A model generated the notes under the pieces. It did not search any database and was not told the DNA's origin. It saw only the letters and a list, made by a program, of their open reading frames with translations. A stretch of DNA of 64,000 nucleotides from positions 1-64,000 of the forward strand of contig CAZSZO010000011.1 of NCBI GenBank assembly GCA_964611125.1, read 5' to 3'. The translations under genes and the position numbers were made by a program. The first letter of the stretch is position 1. Each line of letters starts with the position of its first letter. This document shows, piece by piece, positions 8,845 through 18,114 of this stretch. This stretch comes from JAEUIX01 sp964611125 (GTDB taxonomy: Bacteria; Planctomycetota; Phycisphaerae; Phycisphaerales; UBA1924).

Positions 8845-10094
8845 GGACCCACACCCGTCTCGTCAACTTCGACCCCTGTCCGGGCGACCCTCACCGCGCC
8901 GTCGCCACGCCGATCTACCAGACCGCGACCTTCGACCAGGAGTCCGCCGGCGAGTTCGGCCGCTTCGACTACTCCCGCAGCGGCAACCCCACCCGCGAAG
9001 TGCTCGAGAAGCACCTGTGCCGGCTCGAAGGCGCATCGCCGGAGCGCGGCGCCCGCTCCTTCGCCTTCGCCAGCGGCCTCGCCGCGCTCACCGCCATCAC
9101 CCGGCTGCTCAAGCCGGGTGATGAGATCCTCGCCGGCGATGACCTCTACGGCGGAACCTACCGGCTCTTCTCGCGCATTGTCAGCGAGCGCGGGATCACC
9201 GTCCGCTACGCCGATCTCTCCGACCTCGCCGCCGCCGAGAAGGCCGTGGGTCCCAGCACCCGGCTCATTCATGTTGAGCCCCTGAGCAACCCGCTGCTGA
9301 GGGTCTTCGACCTGCGGGCCCTCGCCGCCCTGGCCCGCCGGCACGGGGCCCTGCTCTCCGCCGACGCCACGTCGCTCTCGCCCTACCTCATCCGCCCGCT
9401 CGAACTGGGCGCCGATCTCGTCATCCACTCGGCCACCAAGCACCTCTGCGGACATAGCGACGTGACGGCCGGCGTCGTCACCGTCGCCGACCCGGCGCTC
9501 GCCGAACGGCTCTATCTCATCCAGAACGGCGAGGGCGCAGTGCTCGGGCCGTTTGACGCATTCCTCCTGCTGCGCGGCATCAAGACGCTGGGCGTCCGGC
9601 TCGACCGCCAGCAGCAGACCGCCGCGCTCGTCGCCGCCGCGCTCCGCCGCCTGCCCGGGGCGAGCGCCGTGCGGTTCCCGTCCCTGCCCGGTCACCCGGG
9701 GCGTCAGGTGCATCAGACCCAGGCCGATGGCCCGGGCACGCTGGTGTGCTTCGAGACCGGGTCGTACGAGATCTCGCGCCGGACTGTCGAAGCCCTCAAG
9801 CTCTTCAACATCACCGTGAGCTTCGGAGGCGTCAACTCCTCCGCCAGTCTCCCCTGCCGGATGTCGCACGCCAGCATCCCCGCGGCCATCCGCGCCGCGC
9901 GGGCCCTGCCCGAGGACCTCGTCCGCCTCTCCATCGGCCTTGAGGATGCAGAGGACCTCATCGATGACCTGGGCCAGGCCCTCGCCGCCGCAGCGCGGTC
10001 ATCGGAGGCTCCGGCGGCAAGCCCGCTCGCGGCGGAGACCAAGCCCGCCCGCCTGGCCGAGCCCGTACTCGAAGGCACACCGCCCGAGCTGTGA
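8841..10094 (+). CDS. Second PLP-dependent trans-sulfuration enzyme
   Basis: A 417-residue paralogue of the enzyme at 5754-7013. It has QTATFDQ, SRSGNPTREVLE, FASGLAALTA and the PLP lysine K200 in SATKHLCGHSDVTAG, a form close to cystathionine gamma-synthase/beta-lyase and methionine gamma-lyase sequences. The C-terminal GGVNSSASLPCRMSHASIP block is where this family binds substrate carboxylate. The GTG start overlaps the previous stop by four bases. Having two paralogues around homoserine dehydrogenase suggests either consecutive gamma-synthase and beta-lyase steps or two sulfur donors. No homoserine acyltransferase is in the window. Confidence 0.9.
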   Translation: MRTHTRLVNFDPCPGDPHRAVATPIYQTATFDQESAGEFGRFDYSRSGNPTREVLEKHLCRLEGASPERGARSFAFASGLAALTAITRLLKPGDEILAGDDLYGGTYRLFSRIVSERGITVRYADLSDLAAAEKAVGPSTRLIHVEPLSNPLLRVFDLRALAALARRHGALLSADATSLSPYLIRPLELGADLVIHSATKHLCGHSDVTAGVVTVADPALAERLYLIQNGEGAVLGPFDAFLLLRGIKTLGVRLDRQQQTAALVAAALRRLPGASAVRFPSLPGHPGRQVHQTQADGPGTLVCFETGSYEISRRTVEALKLFNITVSFGGVNSSASLPCRMSHASIPAAIRAARALPEDLVRLSIGLEDAEDLIDDLGQALAAAARSSEAPAASPLAAETKPARLAEPVLEGTPPEL

Positions 10095-10120
10095 CGCGGC
10101 CGGGCGTTTCGCCAGCTCGC

Positions 10121-11212
10121 TCAGGCCTTCCAGCCGAAGCCCATGTACTGGTGGTCAAACGTCCCGTCGTCGTAGAGATCGATGAGCCCGTAGCCCTCGG
10201 CAGTCTGCCGCTTGGACCCCTTCCACTTGGCCCCGGACACCGCGCCGTCGCAGATGTAGCTCACCCCGTTGTACTCGCACCGGTCCACCAGGTGCAGATG
10301 CCCCGAGAGGCAGAGCTTCACGTTGCGGTGCTTGCGAAAGAGCGCCTCAAGATCGCGGCAGTCCACGTGCATCCGGCTCGAACGGATCTCCAGGGCCGGG
10401 CCGTCGGTCTTCCACTCGCTGTCGTCGCGATCGAAGAAGTTGGCCACCGACATGATCGGCACATGGCTGATGATCACGATCGGAGTGGTCGCCGGCGTCC
10501 GCTCCAGCTCGCCCTTGAACCACTCCAGCTGCGCCCCCGAAATGCGGCCGACGAATTCATTCCCATCCGGACCCAGCTCGATCGAATCCAGGATGATGAA
10601 CCGCCAGCCGGGGCCGGAGCCGCCACCCCCACCCACACCCCCTCCCGAACCCCCACCCGAACCCCCACCCAGTGACGACGAGTCGAAGGACTGGTAGGTC
10701 CGCTCGCCCCCGAAGTTCTCGAGGAACCACCGCTTGCCATAGACCGGCTCGTCGCCGGTCGCCTTGGACTTCTGCTTGTTGCGCCCGAACACATCGTGGT
10801 TGCCCATGGTGTGGCGGATCGGCGTCCGCCCGCCCACCGTGTCGGCCAGCACCCGCTTGAACAGATCCCACTCCACGCGCGACCTTGCCTCCGGCGTCGA
10901 CGCTGTGTCCATCGGCAGGTCGCCGCCGGTGACGATCAGGCTGGGCGGATCTTTCAGCCCCAGCATGTGCTCGAAGCACGCCCGCATGCCCTCAGTGGCC
11001 CGCAGCTCCGGCTGCACATGGATGTCCGTCGGGTGCGCAAACCGCAGCACCCGACGGCGGGCCTTGCTCACCGGCGCCCCTGAAGCCGAGCCGGCCAGAG
11101 CCGCCGCCAGCGGCGCCGTCACCGCCGCGCCCAGCAGGGCCCGGCGCGACAAGCCGTCCGCACGCTCCAGCCCGCCGCCCGAAACGTGATCGCCGCGCTG
11201 CTGCCCAGTCAT
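10121..11212 (-). CDS. Tat-exported calcineurin-like metallophosphoesterase
   Basis: A 363-residue metal-dependent phosphoesterase. Residues about 20-46 are a twin-arginine signal (SRRALLGAAVTAPLAAALAG). The metal-binding motifs appear in order: HPTDIHVQ, GGDLPMD, GNHDVFG, ISHVPIM and GHLHLVD. A glycine/serine run (around bases 10619-10672) interrupts the domain after the GNHD motif and before FIILDSIELG, unusual for the family. The ATG at 11212 has GGAG seven bases upstream. The gene is convergent with the methionine operon, 26 bases away, and upstream of it on the same strand lies a DegT aminotransferase. Substrate unknown. Confidence 0.9.
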   Translation of the reverse strand: MTGQQRGDHVSGGGLERADGLSRRALLGAAVTAPLAAALAGSASGAPVSKARRRVLRFAHPTDIHVQPELRATEGMRACFEHMLGLKDPPSLIVTGGDLPMDTASTPEARSRVEWDLFKRVLADTVGGRTPIRHTMGNHDVFGRNKQKSKATGDEPVYGKRWFLENFGGERTYQSFDSSSLGGGSGGGSGGGVGGGGGSGPGWRFIILDSIELGPDGNEFVGRISGAQLEWFKGELERTPATTPIVIISHVPIMSVANFFDRDDSEWKTDGPALEIRSSRMHVDCRDLEALFRKHRNVKLCLSGHLHLVDRCEYNGVSYICDGAVSGAKWKGSKRQTAEGYGLIDLYDDGTFDHQYMGFGWKA

Positions 11213-11387
11213 GCTCAGACTCCCTGAAGGTCGCGCACCGCCTCATCAGCGGGGTCAGCAGGATACCGGCCAGCGACCGCTCGGGGCCGGTCAAACGGCG
11301 GTCCGCCAGCGCCCGATCGCAAGGCTCACGCAATCCTCACTCGCCCGCCCCCACTCGCCCGCCCGCTGCGCAGCACCCCATCGCCCA

Positions 11388-12575
11388 TCACCGCAGCAGG
11401 GCGCGGGCCACCTTGTTCACGGCCTCTTCGACGATCCGGAAGTGCTCATCGGTGAGGTTGTGGTGCATCGGCAGGCAGAGCACCTGCTGGGCCAGCCGCG
11501 CAGCCTCCGGGCACTGCGGCGCCCGCTGGCTCACAAACCGCCCAAAGGCCGGCTGGTCGGGGAGCGCCCGCGGGTAATGCACCGCCGTGGGCACCCCCTC
11601 GGCGCCGAGGGCCTTGGCGAAGTCATCCCGCGTCCCGCGCAGCCGCTCCGTCTCCACCCGCACGGTGTAAAGGTGGTACACACTCTTCGCCCCGGGTGTG
11701 ATCGCGAGCGGCCGCACGCCCTCAACCCCAGCCAGAATCGCGTCGTACCGGGCCGCCGCCGCCTGCCGCTTCTGCGTCTCCGCAGGCAGGCGGTCCAGCC
11801 GCGAGCAGCCGATCGCCCCGGTGATGTCGTTCATCCGGTAGTTGTACCCCACGCTCTCGTGCAGGTACTTGTCAGTCTCCCCATGGCTGCGCAGCAGCTT
11901 CATGGCGCGGGCCAGGCCATCGTCGTTGCAGGTCACCAGCCCGCCCTCACCAGTGGCGAAGTTCTTGGTGGCGTACAGCGAGTACGTGACCGCATCGCCA
12001 AACTGCCCGAGCCCCTTGCCCTGATACGTCGCCAGGTGGGCCTGGGCGGCGTCGTAGATCACCTTCAGGTTGTGCGCCTTCGCCACCGCCTGGACCGCGT
12101 CGATGTCCACCGGGCACCCATACAGGTGGGTTGCCGCGATAGCCGTGGTCCGCGGCGTCACCTTGCGGGCGGCATCGGCCATATCGATCTGGCCGGTCTC
12201 GGGCAGGGCGTCGACAAAGATCGGATTGCCGCCCCGGGCCACCACCATCGAGACCGTCGCGATGTACGACCACGCCGGCACCAGCACATCGTCTCCGGGC
12301 TGGAACAACGGTTCATAGGCCAGTTGCAGGGCGCAGGTGCCGTTGGCGCACGTCAGCGTGTGCTTGGCCCCCGACAACTCCCCGAACCGCAGCTCCAGCT
12401 CCGCGCACTTGGTCGCCGACCGCAGCATCCCCGACTTGAGCACCTTCAGGGCCGCCTCGATATCCGCCTCCGCCAGCCCCGGGGACATGAACGGCACCGG
12501 CGACTTGGACACGGGGATGCCCCCGTCAACCGCAAGAATTGAGGCGACAGCGGGCGAGGCGGCGGCGGTGGTCAC
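11388..12575 (-). CDS. DegT/DnrJ/EryC1/StrS-family aminotransferase
   Basis: A 395-residue PLP-dependent sugar or cyclitol aminotransferase. It has the family order: TCANGTCALQLAY, VPAWSYIATVSMVVARGGNPIFVD split over two motifs, HLYGCPVDIDAV, DAAQAHLA and the internal aldimine lysine K204 in YATKNFATGEGG. The GTG at 12575 was chosen because TTTGGAG stands nine bases upstream; the frame is open 25 codons further but without homology-like sequence. It might act in cell-surface sugar synthesis, but no nucleotide-sugar genes adjoin it. It is divergent from the secretion-like cluster. Confidence 0.9.
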   Translation of the reverse strand: MTTAAASPAVASILAVDGGIPVSKSPVPFMSPGLAEADIEAALKVLKSGMLRSATKCAELELRFGELSGAKHTLTCANGTCALQLAYEPLFQPGDDVLVPAWSYIATVSMVVARGGNPIFVDALPETGQIDMADAARKVTPRTTAIAATHLYGCPVDIDAVQAVAKAHNLKVIYDAAQAHLATYQGKGLGQFGDAVTYSLYATKNFATGEGGLVTCNDDGLARAMKLLRSHGETDKYLHESVGYNYRMNDITGAIGCSRLDRLPAETQKRQAAAARYDAILAGVEGVRPLAITPGAKSVYHLYTVRVETERLRGTRDDFAKALGAEGVPTAVHYPRALPDQPAFGRFVSQRAPQCPEAARLAQQVLCLPMHHNLTDEHFRIVEEAVNKVARALLR

Positions 12576-12882
12576 GGGCTGAGACTCCAAATAGGGCGGG
12601 CGGATCGTGCGCAAAGCTCGGCAGGCCGCCCCGAAGGGTCCGAAACCCAAGGATAGACAATCCGCAGCCGCCGGTCACCGCCCGTTCACCCCGCGCTCAT
12701 GGAACCGAAGGGGTTTGTTCGGCGGATGGATGGCTGCTGGCGCTGCGTGACCCCCCATAACGACAGAGCCGCCGCCAGCCAGCCGATAAGCACCTCCCGA
12801 TAAGCACTCACGCGATGGCTGGTTCGTACCATGCTGGTCGCCTCGCCCAAGCCGGTCAGCCCAGACCGAACGGACCACGATC
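12576..12882. other. Divergent intergenic region before the HlyD/M50/SecA-like cluster
   Basis: No gene seen in these 307 bases. Two direct copies of CCGATAAGCAC (12783-12793 and 12797-12807) stand 14 bases apart, flanked by CCAGCC and GGCTGG, about 75-100 bases before the HlyD start. They are possible operator half-sites for the cluster. No convincing promoter boxes could be assigned. Confidence 0.4.
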
Positions 12883-13923
12883 ATGACTTACCATCTTGCC
12901 GCGCCGGCGCTCTCCGTGCTTTTGGCCGCCCTGGCGGTCGCCAGCCCCCTCGCCACATCCGAAGTCGCACCGAATCAGCCCCCCAAGGCCGCCGCCGCCC
13001 CTGCCCCCCCCCCGGAGCCCACCACCCCAACCCCGCCCGCCGACTCCTGGGAAGTCCGGGGCGGCCGCTTCGGCGGAGACGAGTGGATCACCCGCGCCAG
13101 CCGCGATGTGCCGATGGGCTTCACCATCTCCCTGGAGGTCCAGCAGATCCCCGTGAAGGCCGGTCAGGCCGTGAAGGCCGGGCAGCTCCTGGTCCGCGGC
13201 CGCGATGGTGAGATCCTGGCGGGCCTCGCCGTGCAAAAGGCCCGGGCCGAAAACGACACCGAGGTGAAGAACGCCCTGGCCCAGCAGGAGCTGGCTCAGA
13301 CCCGCTTCGACGCGGTGCAGAAGGTGATGAGCCAGGACGCCGGGACAGCCGCGGAGTTTGATGAGCGCCGCATCGCCCTCGACAGCGCCAGGATCGGCGT
13401 GGAAGCGGCCCGGAAGAAGCTCGAAGAACAAGTTCTCGAGCACGCCCGCCTCACCGAGCAGGCCGCCCGCTATCGGCTCGAGGCGCCCTTCGACGGCGTC
13501 ATCGACACCCTCGCCGTCGAGGTCGGTCAGACGGCCACCGAGCGAGATCCCATCCTCCGCGTCGTCAAGATCGATCCCCTGTGGATCGACGTCCCGGTCA
13601 AGACCAGCGAGACCATCCGGCAGAGCCTCGACCCCGATCACCTCGCCTGGGTCCTGCTCGACCTGCCCGGTGAGCCGGTGGTCCTGTCCGGCAAGGTGCT
13701 CTATGTCTCCTCGGTGGCCGATTCCTCGAGCGGCACCCGCCGGGTCCGCGTCGAAGTCAGCAACCCGCAGCGCTGGCCCGCGGGCACGCGGGCCCGCGTC
13801 CGCTTCACCGACCCCGGCCCCGAGTGGACCGCCCGCAAGTCCGCAGCGGCCGCCCCCGCACCGGCCAACGCCCCACCGGCCGGCTCCGTCCCGACAGCCG
13901 CCCCCGGAGGCGCCACCCCATGA
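12883..13923 (+). CDS. Periplasmic HlyD/RND-type adaptor protein
   Basis: A 346-residue exported membrane-fusion-type protein. Residues 1-24 form a signal peptide; residues 30-55 are a Pro/Ala-rich linker. The barrel-sandwich (lipoyl-like) half-motif QIPVKAGQAVKAGQLLVRG leads into a coiled-coil hairpin (about residues 110-195, KARAENDTEVKNAL to VLEHARLTEQ), then RLEAPFDGVIDTLAVEVGQT closes the lipoyl domain, followed by a beta-barrel. The C terminus is again Pro/Ala-rich. First gene of a five-gene co-directional run; its stop overlaps the next start by four bases. No RND pump or ABC ATPase is linked, which is unusual for an adaptor. Confidence 0.88.
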   Translation: MTYHLAAPALSVLLAALAVASPLATSEVAPNQPPKAAAAPAPPPEPTTPTPPADSWEVRGGRFGGDEWITRASRDVPMGFTISLEVQQIPVKAGQAVKAGQLLVRGRDGEILAGLAVQKARAENDTEVKNALAQQELAQTRFDAVQKVMSQDAGTAAEFDERRIALDSARIGVEAARKKLEEQVLEHARLTEQAARYRLEAPFDGVIDTLAVEVGQTATERDPILRVVKIDPLWIDVPVKTSETIRQSLDPDHLAWVLLDLPGEPVVLSGKVLYVSSVADSSSGTRRVRVEVSNPQRWPAGTRARVRFTDPGPEWTARKSAAAAPAPANAPPAGSVPTAAPGGATP

Positions 13924-15860
13924 TCGACCTGACGAGCCTCAAGGCCGCCGGCTGGCAGCGCGTTGTCGCCGAGCTGTGCAGCCCCTGCAATGACGACAAG
14001 CAGTACCTCGACCGCCTGCTGCGAATCATCGGGCGTGTCAGCGCCGCCCGCCAGGGCGTGGTCTTCATGCCCGGGCCCGACGCCTCCTCACCCGTGCAGG
14101 CCCTCTCCATCTGGCCCGCGCCGGGGGCGGGGGGTGAAGACCGCGTCGCCGTAGCCGGTGACGCCGCGCCGATCGACAACGCCGCCGACGCCCGCTCCGC
14201 CGCCGCCGCGGCCCTCGAATCCGGCCAGGCCCGCGCCTTCGGCCTCGACCGCAAATCCGCCCTCTACGGGGTCGATCCCGAGCAGGGGTACATCCTCTCC
14301 GTCCCCCTGCTCGGGAGCGAAGGCCGCCCGGTCGCGGCGATCACCCTGCTCGTTGAGACCCGGGCCAAGTCAGCCGTCCAGAGCACCCTGGCCATGGCCG
14401 AGGTGCTGGCGGGGTACGTCAGCGGGCACTCGGCCCGCCAGCAGTTGCGGCGCACCCAGGCGGCGAGCTTCGCCCTCGACCTGGCCACCCGACTGATCAG
14501 CTCCCTCAATACCGCGGCCACCTTCAAGGGCGCCGCGCTCCAGCTCGTCAACGACATGGCCAAGCAGTTCAAGTGCGCCCGCGCGGCCCTGGGCTGGGTC
14601 AGCGGCGACAAGATCCGCGTGGTGGCCATCAGCGATACCGAGTTCTTCGACCGCCGCACCGCCATGGTGCAGAAGCTCGAGAGCGCGATGGATGAGTGCC
14701 TCGACCAGGAGCAGCCGGTCGTCTTCCCCCCGCCGCCAGCCGACGCCGACGTGCTGCTGGCCCAGGCCATCACCCACGCTCACCGCGAGCTCGCCTCGGG
14801 CGGGGCGGGCGTGCGCATCTGCTCGGCGCCGCTGCGCGACGGCGAGAAGGTCGTGGGCGTGGCGACGCTCGAGTTCGCGGTGGAGGGGGGCGCCGCAGGA
14901 GGCGGGGTTGACCTCCAGGCCGTCGAGCTGTTTCAGGCCGCGCTCGACCTGGTGGCGCCGGTGGTCGCCCTGCGCAAGAGCGACGACCGCAACATCGCCC
15001 TCAAGGCCCGCGACGACCTCATCAAGGCGGGCGCCTGGGCCGTGGGCCCCAAGCACACCGCCTGGAAGCTCGCGGGGCTCACCTTGACGGCCGCGATGTT
15101 CTTCGTGTTCTTCTTCCACATGACCTATCGCGTCGGGGCCGACTCGACGCTCCAGCCGCGCACGCAGTATGTCGTGAGCGTCCCCTTCGATGGGCTGATC
15201 CGGGAGTCGCCCGAGGGCGTGGAGGCTGGCAAGGCTGTCGCCAAGGGCGACGTGCTCGCCCGCCTCGACACCACCGAGCTGGAGCTGCAGGCCGAGGAGG
15301 CCCGCCAGAAGATCAACAAGGGCCTGGCGGAGATCGCCAGCGCCCGGGCCCAGGGGAAGACCAACGACGCCATGAAGGCCGACAGCGATGTCAAGATCGC
15401 TCAGGCCGCCCTCACGCAGGCCCAGGCCCGCATCGAGCTGGCCACCATCGTCGCACCCGCCGACGGCCAGATCATCGCCGGCCGCCTGCGCGACCGCCTG
15501 GGCAGCAGCGTCAAGACCGGCGACAAGCTCTTCGAGATCGCCCCGCTCGACGACCTGATCCTGGTCGCCCGCGTCGACGAGCGCGATGTCGCTTTCATCT
15601 CGCCGGGGTCCGGCGGCAAGCTCGCCACCCGCTCCCACCCGGGCGAGAAGTTTGATCTCATCGTCGAGTCCATCGTCCCCCTGGCCCAGGCCGAAGAGGG
15701 CAAGAACCTCTTCGAAGTCCGCACCCGCCTCGCCGGCCGCCCGGCGATCTGGATGCGCCCGGGCATGGAAGGCATCGCCCGCTTCGACGCCGGGCGCCGC
15801 TCCCTCTGGTACATCGGCACCCGCCGCATCGAAGACGCCATCCGCCTCTGGCTCTGGTGA
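13920..15860 (+). CDS. GAF-domain / HlyD inner-membrane adaptor fusion
   Basis: A 646-residue membrane protein. The N-terminal about 370 residues are cytoplasmic-looking with two GAF-like segments (LDRLLRIIGRVSAARQGVVF; FALDLATRLISSLNTAATFKG then GEKVVGVATLEFA). A single membrane helix sits at about residues 384-405 (LAGLTLTAAMFFVFFFHMTY). The C-terminal part is HlyD-like: VVSVPFDGLIRESPEGVEAG, a coiled coil (EEARQKINKGLAEIA...), APADGQIIAGRL and a barrel. ATG at 13920 overlaps the previous stop as ATGA. Fusing a small-molecule-sensing type domain to an adaptor suggests signal-gated assembly, but the ligand is unknown. It is translationally coupled to the periplasmic adaptor and followed by the M50-HlyD gene. 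Confidence 0.87.
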   Translation: MIDLTSLKAAGWQRVVAELCSPCNDDKQYLDRLLRIIGRVSAARQGVVFMPGPDASSPVQALSIWPAPGAGGEDRVAVAGDAAPIDNAADARSAAAAALESGQARAFGLDRKSALYGVDPEQGYILSVPLLGSEGRPVAAITLLVETRAKSAVQSTLAMAEVLAGYVSGHSARQQLRRTQAASFALDLATRLISSLNTAATFKGAALQLVNDMAKQFKCARAALGWVSGDKIRVVAISDTEFFDRRTAMVQKLESAMDECLDQEQPVVFPPPPADADVLLAQAITHAHRELASGGAGVRICSAPLRDGEKVVGVATLEFAVEGGAAGGGVDLQAVELFQAALDLVAPVVALRKSDDRNIALKARDDLIKAGAWAVGPKHTAWKLAGLTLTAAMFFVFFFHMTYRVGADSTLQPRTQYVVSVPFDGLIRESPEGVEAGKAVAKGDVLARLDTTELELQAEEARQKINKGLAEIASARAQGKTNDAMKADSDVKIAQAALTQAQARIELATIVAPADGQIIAGRLRDRLGSSVKTGDKLFEIAPLDDLILVARVDERDVAFISPGSGGKLATRSHPGEKFDLIVESIVPLAQAEEGKNLFEVRTRLAGRPAIWMRPGMEGIARFDAGRRSLWYIGTRRIEDAIRLWLW

Positions 15861-15927
15861 CCGCGGACGGGAGGCCGGACCAGCACACCACACAGAACAC
15901 CAGCTCACCGCCCGCCGCACTCACCCC

Positions 15928-18096
15928 ATGGACCGTCCGACGTTCTCCCCATTCTGGCATCGCGTGCGGGCCCTCAAGCCCCGCCTGCGGCCCCACGTCG
16001 AGATCACCCGCCAGCACTACCGCGGGCGGCGGTGGCACGTCGTCCACGACCCATCGAGCAACCAGTTCTACCGCCTCTCTCCCATCGCTTACGACTACGT
16101 CTGCTCGCTCGATGGGGCCCGCACCGTCGAAGAGGCCTGGAAGATCAGCCTCGCCAAGTTCGCCGACGCCTCGCCCACCCAGAACGAGATCATCGAGCTG
16201 CTCAGCCAGCTCTACAACACCAACCTCCTCTCCATCGACCACTCCCCCGAGACCGAGCAGCTCCTCGCCCGCGGGCGCGAGCGCACCAAGAAGCGGGTGC
16301 AGCAGCAGCTCATCGGGATCATGTATCTCCGCATCAAGCTCTTCAACCCTGACCGCATCCTCACCGCCCTGGAGCCGTTCTTCCGGCCCCTCCTCAACGT
16401 CTACGGCCTCATCGCCTGGGCCGCCTTCGTGCTCTACTCGTTCTTCTCGATCCTCCCCCAGTGGCCCCGCCTCGCCAAGGGCGTCGACGACTACCTCCTC
16501 AACTCAAACCCCGCCGACTACGGCTGGATGCTCGCCACCTTCATCGTCATCAAGCTCCTCCACGAGCTCGGTCACGGCGTCATGTGCAAGCGCTTCGGCG
16601 GCCAGGTCCCCGAGTTCGGCACGATGCTCCTGGTCCTCCTGCCCTCGCCCTATGTCGACGCCTCGGCCAGCTGGGCCTTCCCCAGCAAGTGGCAGCGCTG
16701 CGCCGTCGGCGCCGGCGGCATGATCTTTGAGCTCTTCATCGCCGCCGTCGCCGCCCACGTCTGGCTCAACGCCGGCGGCAGCCCGTTCCTGGAGCGCGTC
16801 GCCTACTACGCCATGATCAGCGCCAGCATCTCGACGCTGATCTTCAACGCCAACCCCCTCATGCGCTTCGACGGCTACTTCATGCTCGCCGACCTGCTCG
16901 AGACCCCCAACCTCATGCAGCGCTCGAATCAAATGGTCTTCCACGTCATCCAGAAGCACGTCTTCCGCCTCAAGAACCTCAGGCCCCCCTCCACCCAGCC
17001 CTCCGAGCAGGCCATTCTCCTGGTCTTCGGCGTGCTCTCGGGCATCTACCGCATCCTCCTCTTCTTCTCGATCACGCTCTACATCCTGGGTCAGTTCTTC
17101 GCCATCGGCCTGCTGCTGGCCGTCTGGACCGCCGGCGCCTGGTTCCTCATGCCGATGGGCAAGCTCGCCCACTGGCTCGCCTCCTCGAGCACCATCGCCG
17201 AGCACCGCACCCGCACCATCCTGGCCACCCTCGCCCTGGCCGCCGTCGCCGCCGGGCTCATCGGGCTGGTCCCGCTCCCCGATTGGCGCCGCGGGACCGG
17301 CGTGGTCCAGAGCGCCGCCCGCAGCGGCGTCTTCTTCCAGACCGAGGGGTTCGTCACCGAGGCCCGCGTCCGCCCCGGCGTGCGCGTGAAGGCCGGCGAG
17401 ACCATCGTCACCCTCACCAATCCCGATCTCGATCGCGCCCGCGCCACCGTCGCGGCTCAGATCACCGAGACCGAGGGCCGCCTGCGCGACGCCATGGCCG
17501 GCGAATCCGCCGGGGCCGTCGTCGTCATTCACAAGCAGATCGACGCCCTCAAGGCCCAGCAGACCGAGATCGAGCGCCGCATCGACAACCTCATCGTCCG
17601 GGCCCCTCAGGACGGCGTCATCGTCTCCGCCGATCCCCAGTCGGTCGTCGGCGCGTACGTCAGAAAGGGCGAGCCCGTCTGCGAGATCATCGACACCGAG
17701 AACGTCCGGGTCGCCGCGACGCTCTCCCAGGGCGAGGGCGCCTGGTTCAACGAACTCTCCCGCGACCAATACGCCATCAACATGCGCTTCGCCTCGCGCG
17801 TCCGTGAGGTCATCCAGGGCGGACGCACCTGGTCCCCCCAGGCCGCTCAGCGCGAGCTCCCCCACGCCGCGCTCGGACACGTCGGCGGCGGCGCCGTCGA
17901 ACTCGACAGCCGCAACCAGGGCGGGCGCCAGACCAAACGCGGCGTCTTCACCATCTACATCGAACCCGTCGCCGGAGCCCCCCTCGGAGCCCCGGGCGAG
18001 CGCGTCTACCTCCGCTTCACCCTCCCCAGCAAGCCCCTGCTCGCCCAAGTCGTCGATCGCGTTCAGAAGCTCCTCCAGGGCCGCGTCAACCTCTAG
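15928..18096 (+). CDS. PqqD-like / M50 membrane metalloprotease / HlyD fusion
   Basis: A 722-residue multi-pass protein. Residues about 35-103 resemble the PqqD winged-helix fold used as a RiPP peptide recognition element (RWHVVHDPSSNQFYRLSPIA; TVEEAWKISL; QLYNTNLL). A helix-rich region follows with the zinc motif HELGH at 212-216 and the distal ligand motif NPLMRFDGY at 309-317 (D315), both hallmarks of M50/site-2 proteases. Further membrane helices reach about residue 450. The rest is HlyD-like: FFQTEGFVTEARVRPGVRV, a short coiled coil, IVRAPQDGVIVSADP and a barrel. Start is the ATG giving MDRPTFSP; no clear ribosome site. Active-site residues are intact. Substrate could be a peptide recognised by the N-terminal domain; that is inference. 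Confidence 0.87.
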   Translation: MDRPTFSPFWHRVRALKPRLRPHVEITRQHYRGRRWHVVHDPSSNQFYRLSPIAYDYVCSLDGARTVEEAWKISLAKFADASPTQNEIIELLSQLYNTNLLSIDHSPETEQLLARGRERTKKRVQQQLIGIMYLRIKLFNPDRILTALEPFFRPLLNVYGLIAWAAFVLYSFFSILPQWPRLAKGVDDYLLNSNPADYGWMLATFIVIKLLHELGHGVMCKRFGGQVPEFGTMLLVLLPSPYVDASASWAFPSKWQRCAVGAGGMIFELFIAAVAAHVWLNAGGSPFLERVAYYAMISASISTLIFNANPLMRFDGYFMLADLLETPNLMQRSNQMVFHVIQKHVFRLKNLRPPSTQPSEQAILLVFGVLSGIYRILLFFSITLYILGQFFAIGLLLAVWTAGAWFLMPMGKLAHWLASSSTIAEHRTRTILATLALAAVAAGLIGLVPLPDWRRGTGVVQSAARSGVFFQTEGFVTEARVRPGVRVKAGETIVTLTNPDLDRARATVAAQITETEGRLRDAMAGESAGAVVVIHKQIDALKAQQTEIERRIDNLIVRAPQDGVIVSADPQSVVGAYVRKGEPVCEIIDTENVRVAATLSQGEGAWFNELSRDQYAINMRFASRVREVIQGGRTWSPQAAQRELPHAALGHVGGGAVELDSRNQGGRQTKRGVFTIYIEPVAGAPLGAPGERVYLRFTLPSKPLLAQVVDRVQKLLQGRVNL

Positions 18097-18114
18097 CCCC
18101 CTCGGAGCCGCACC

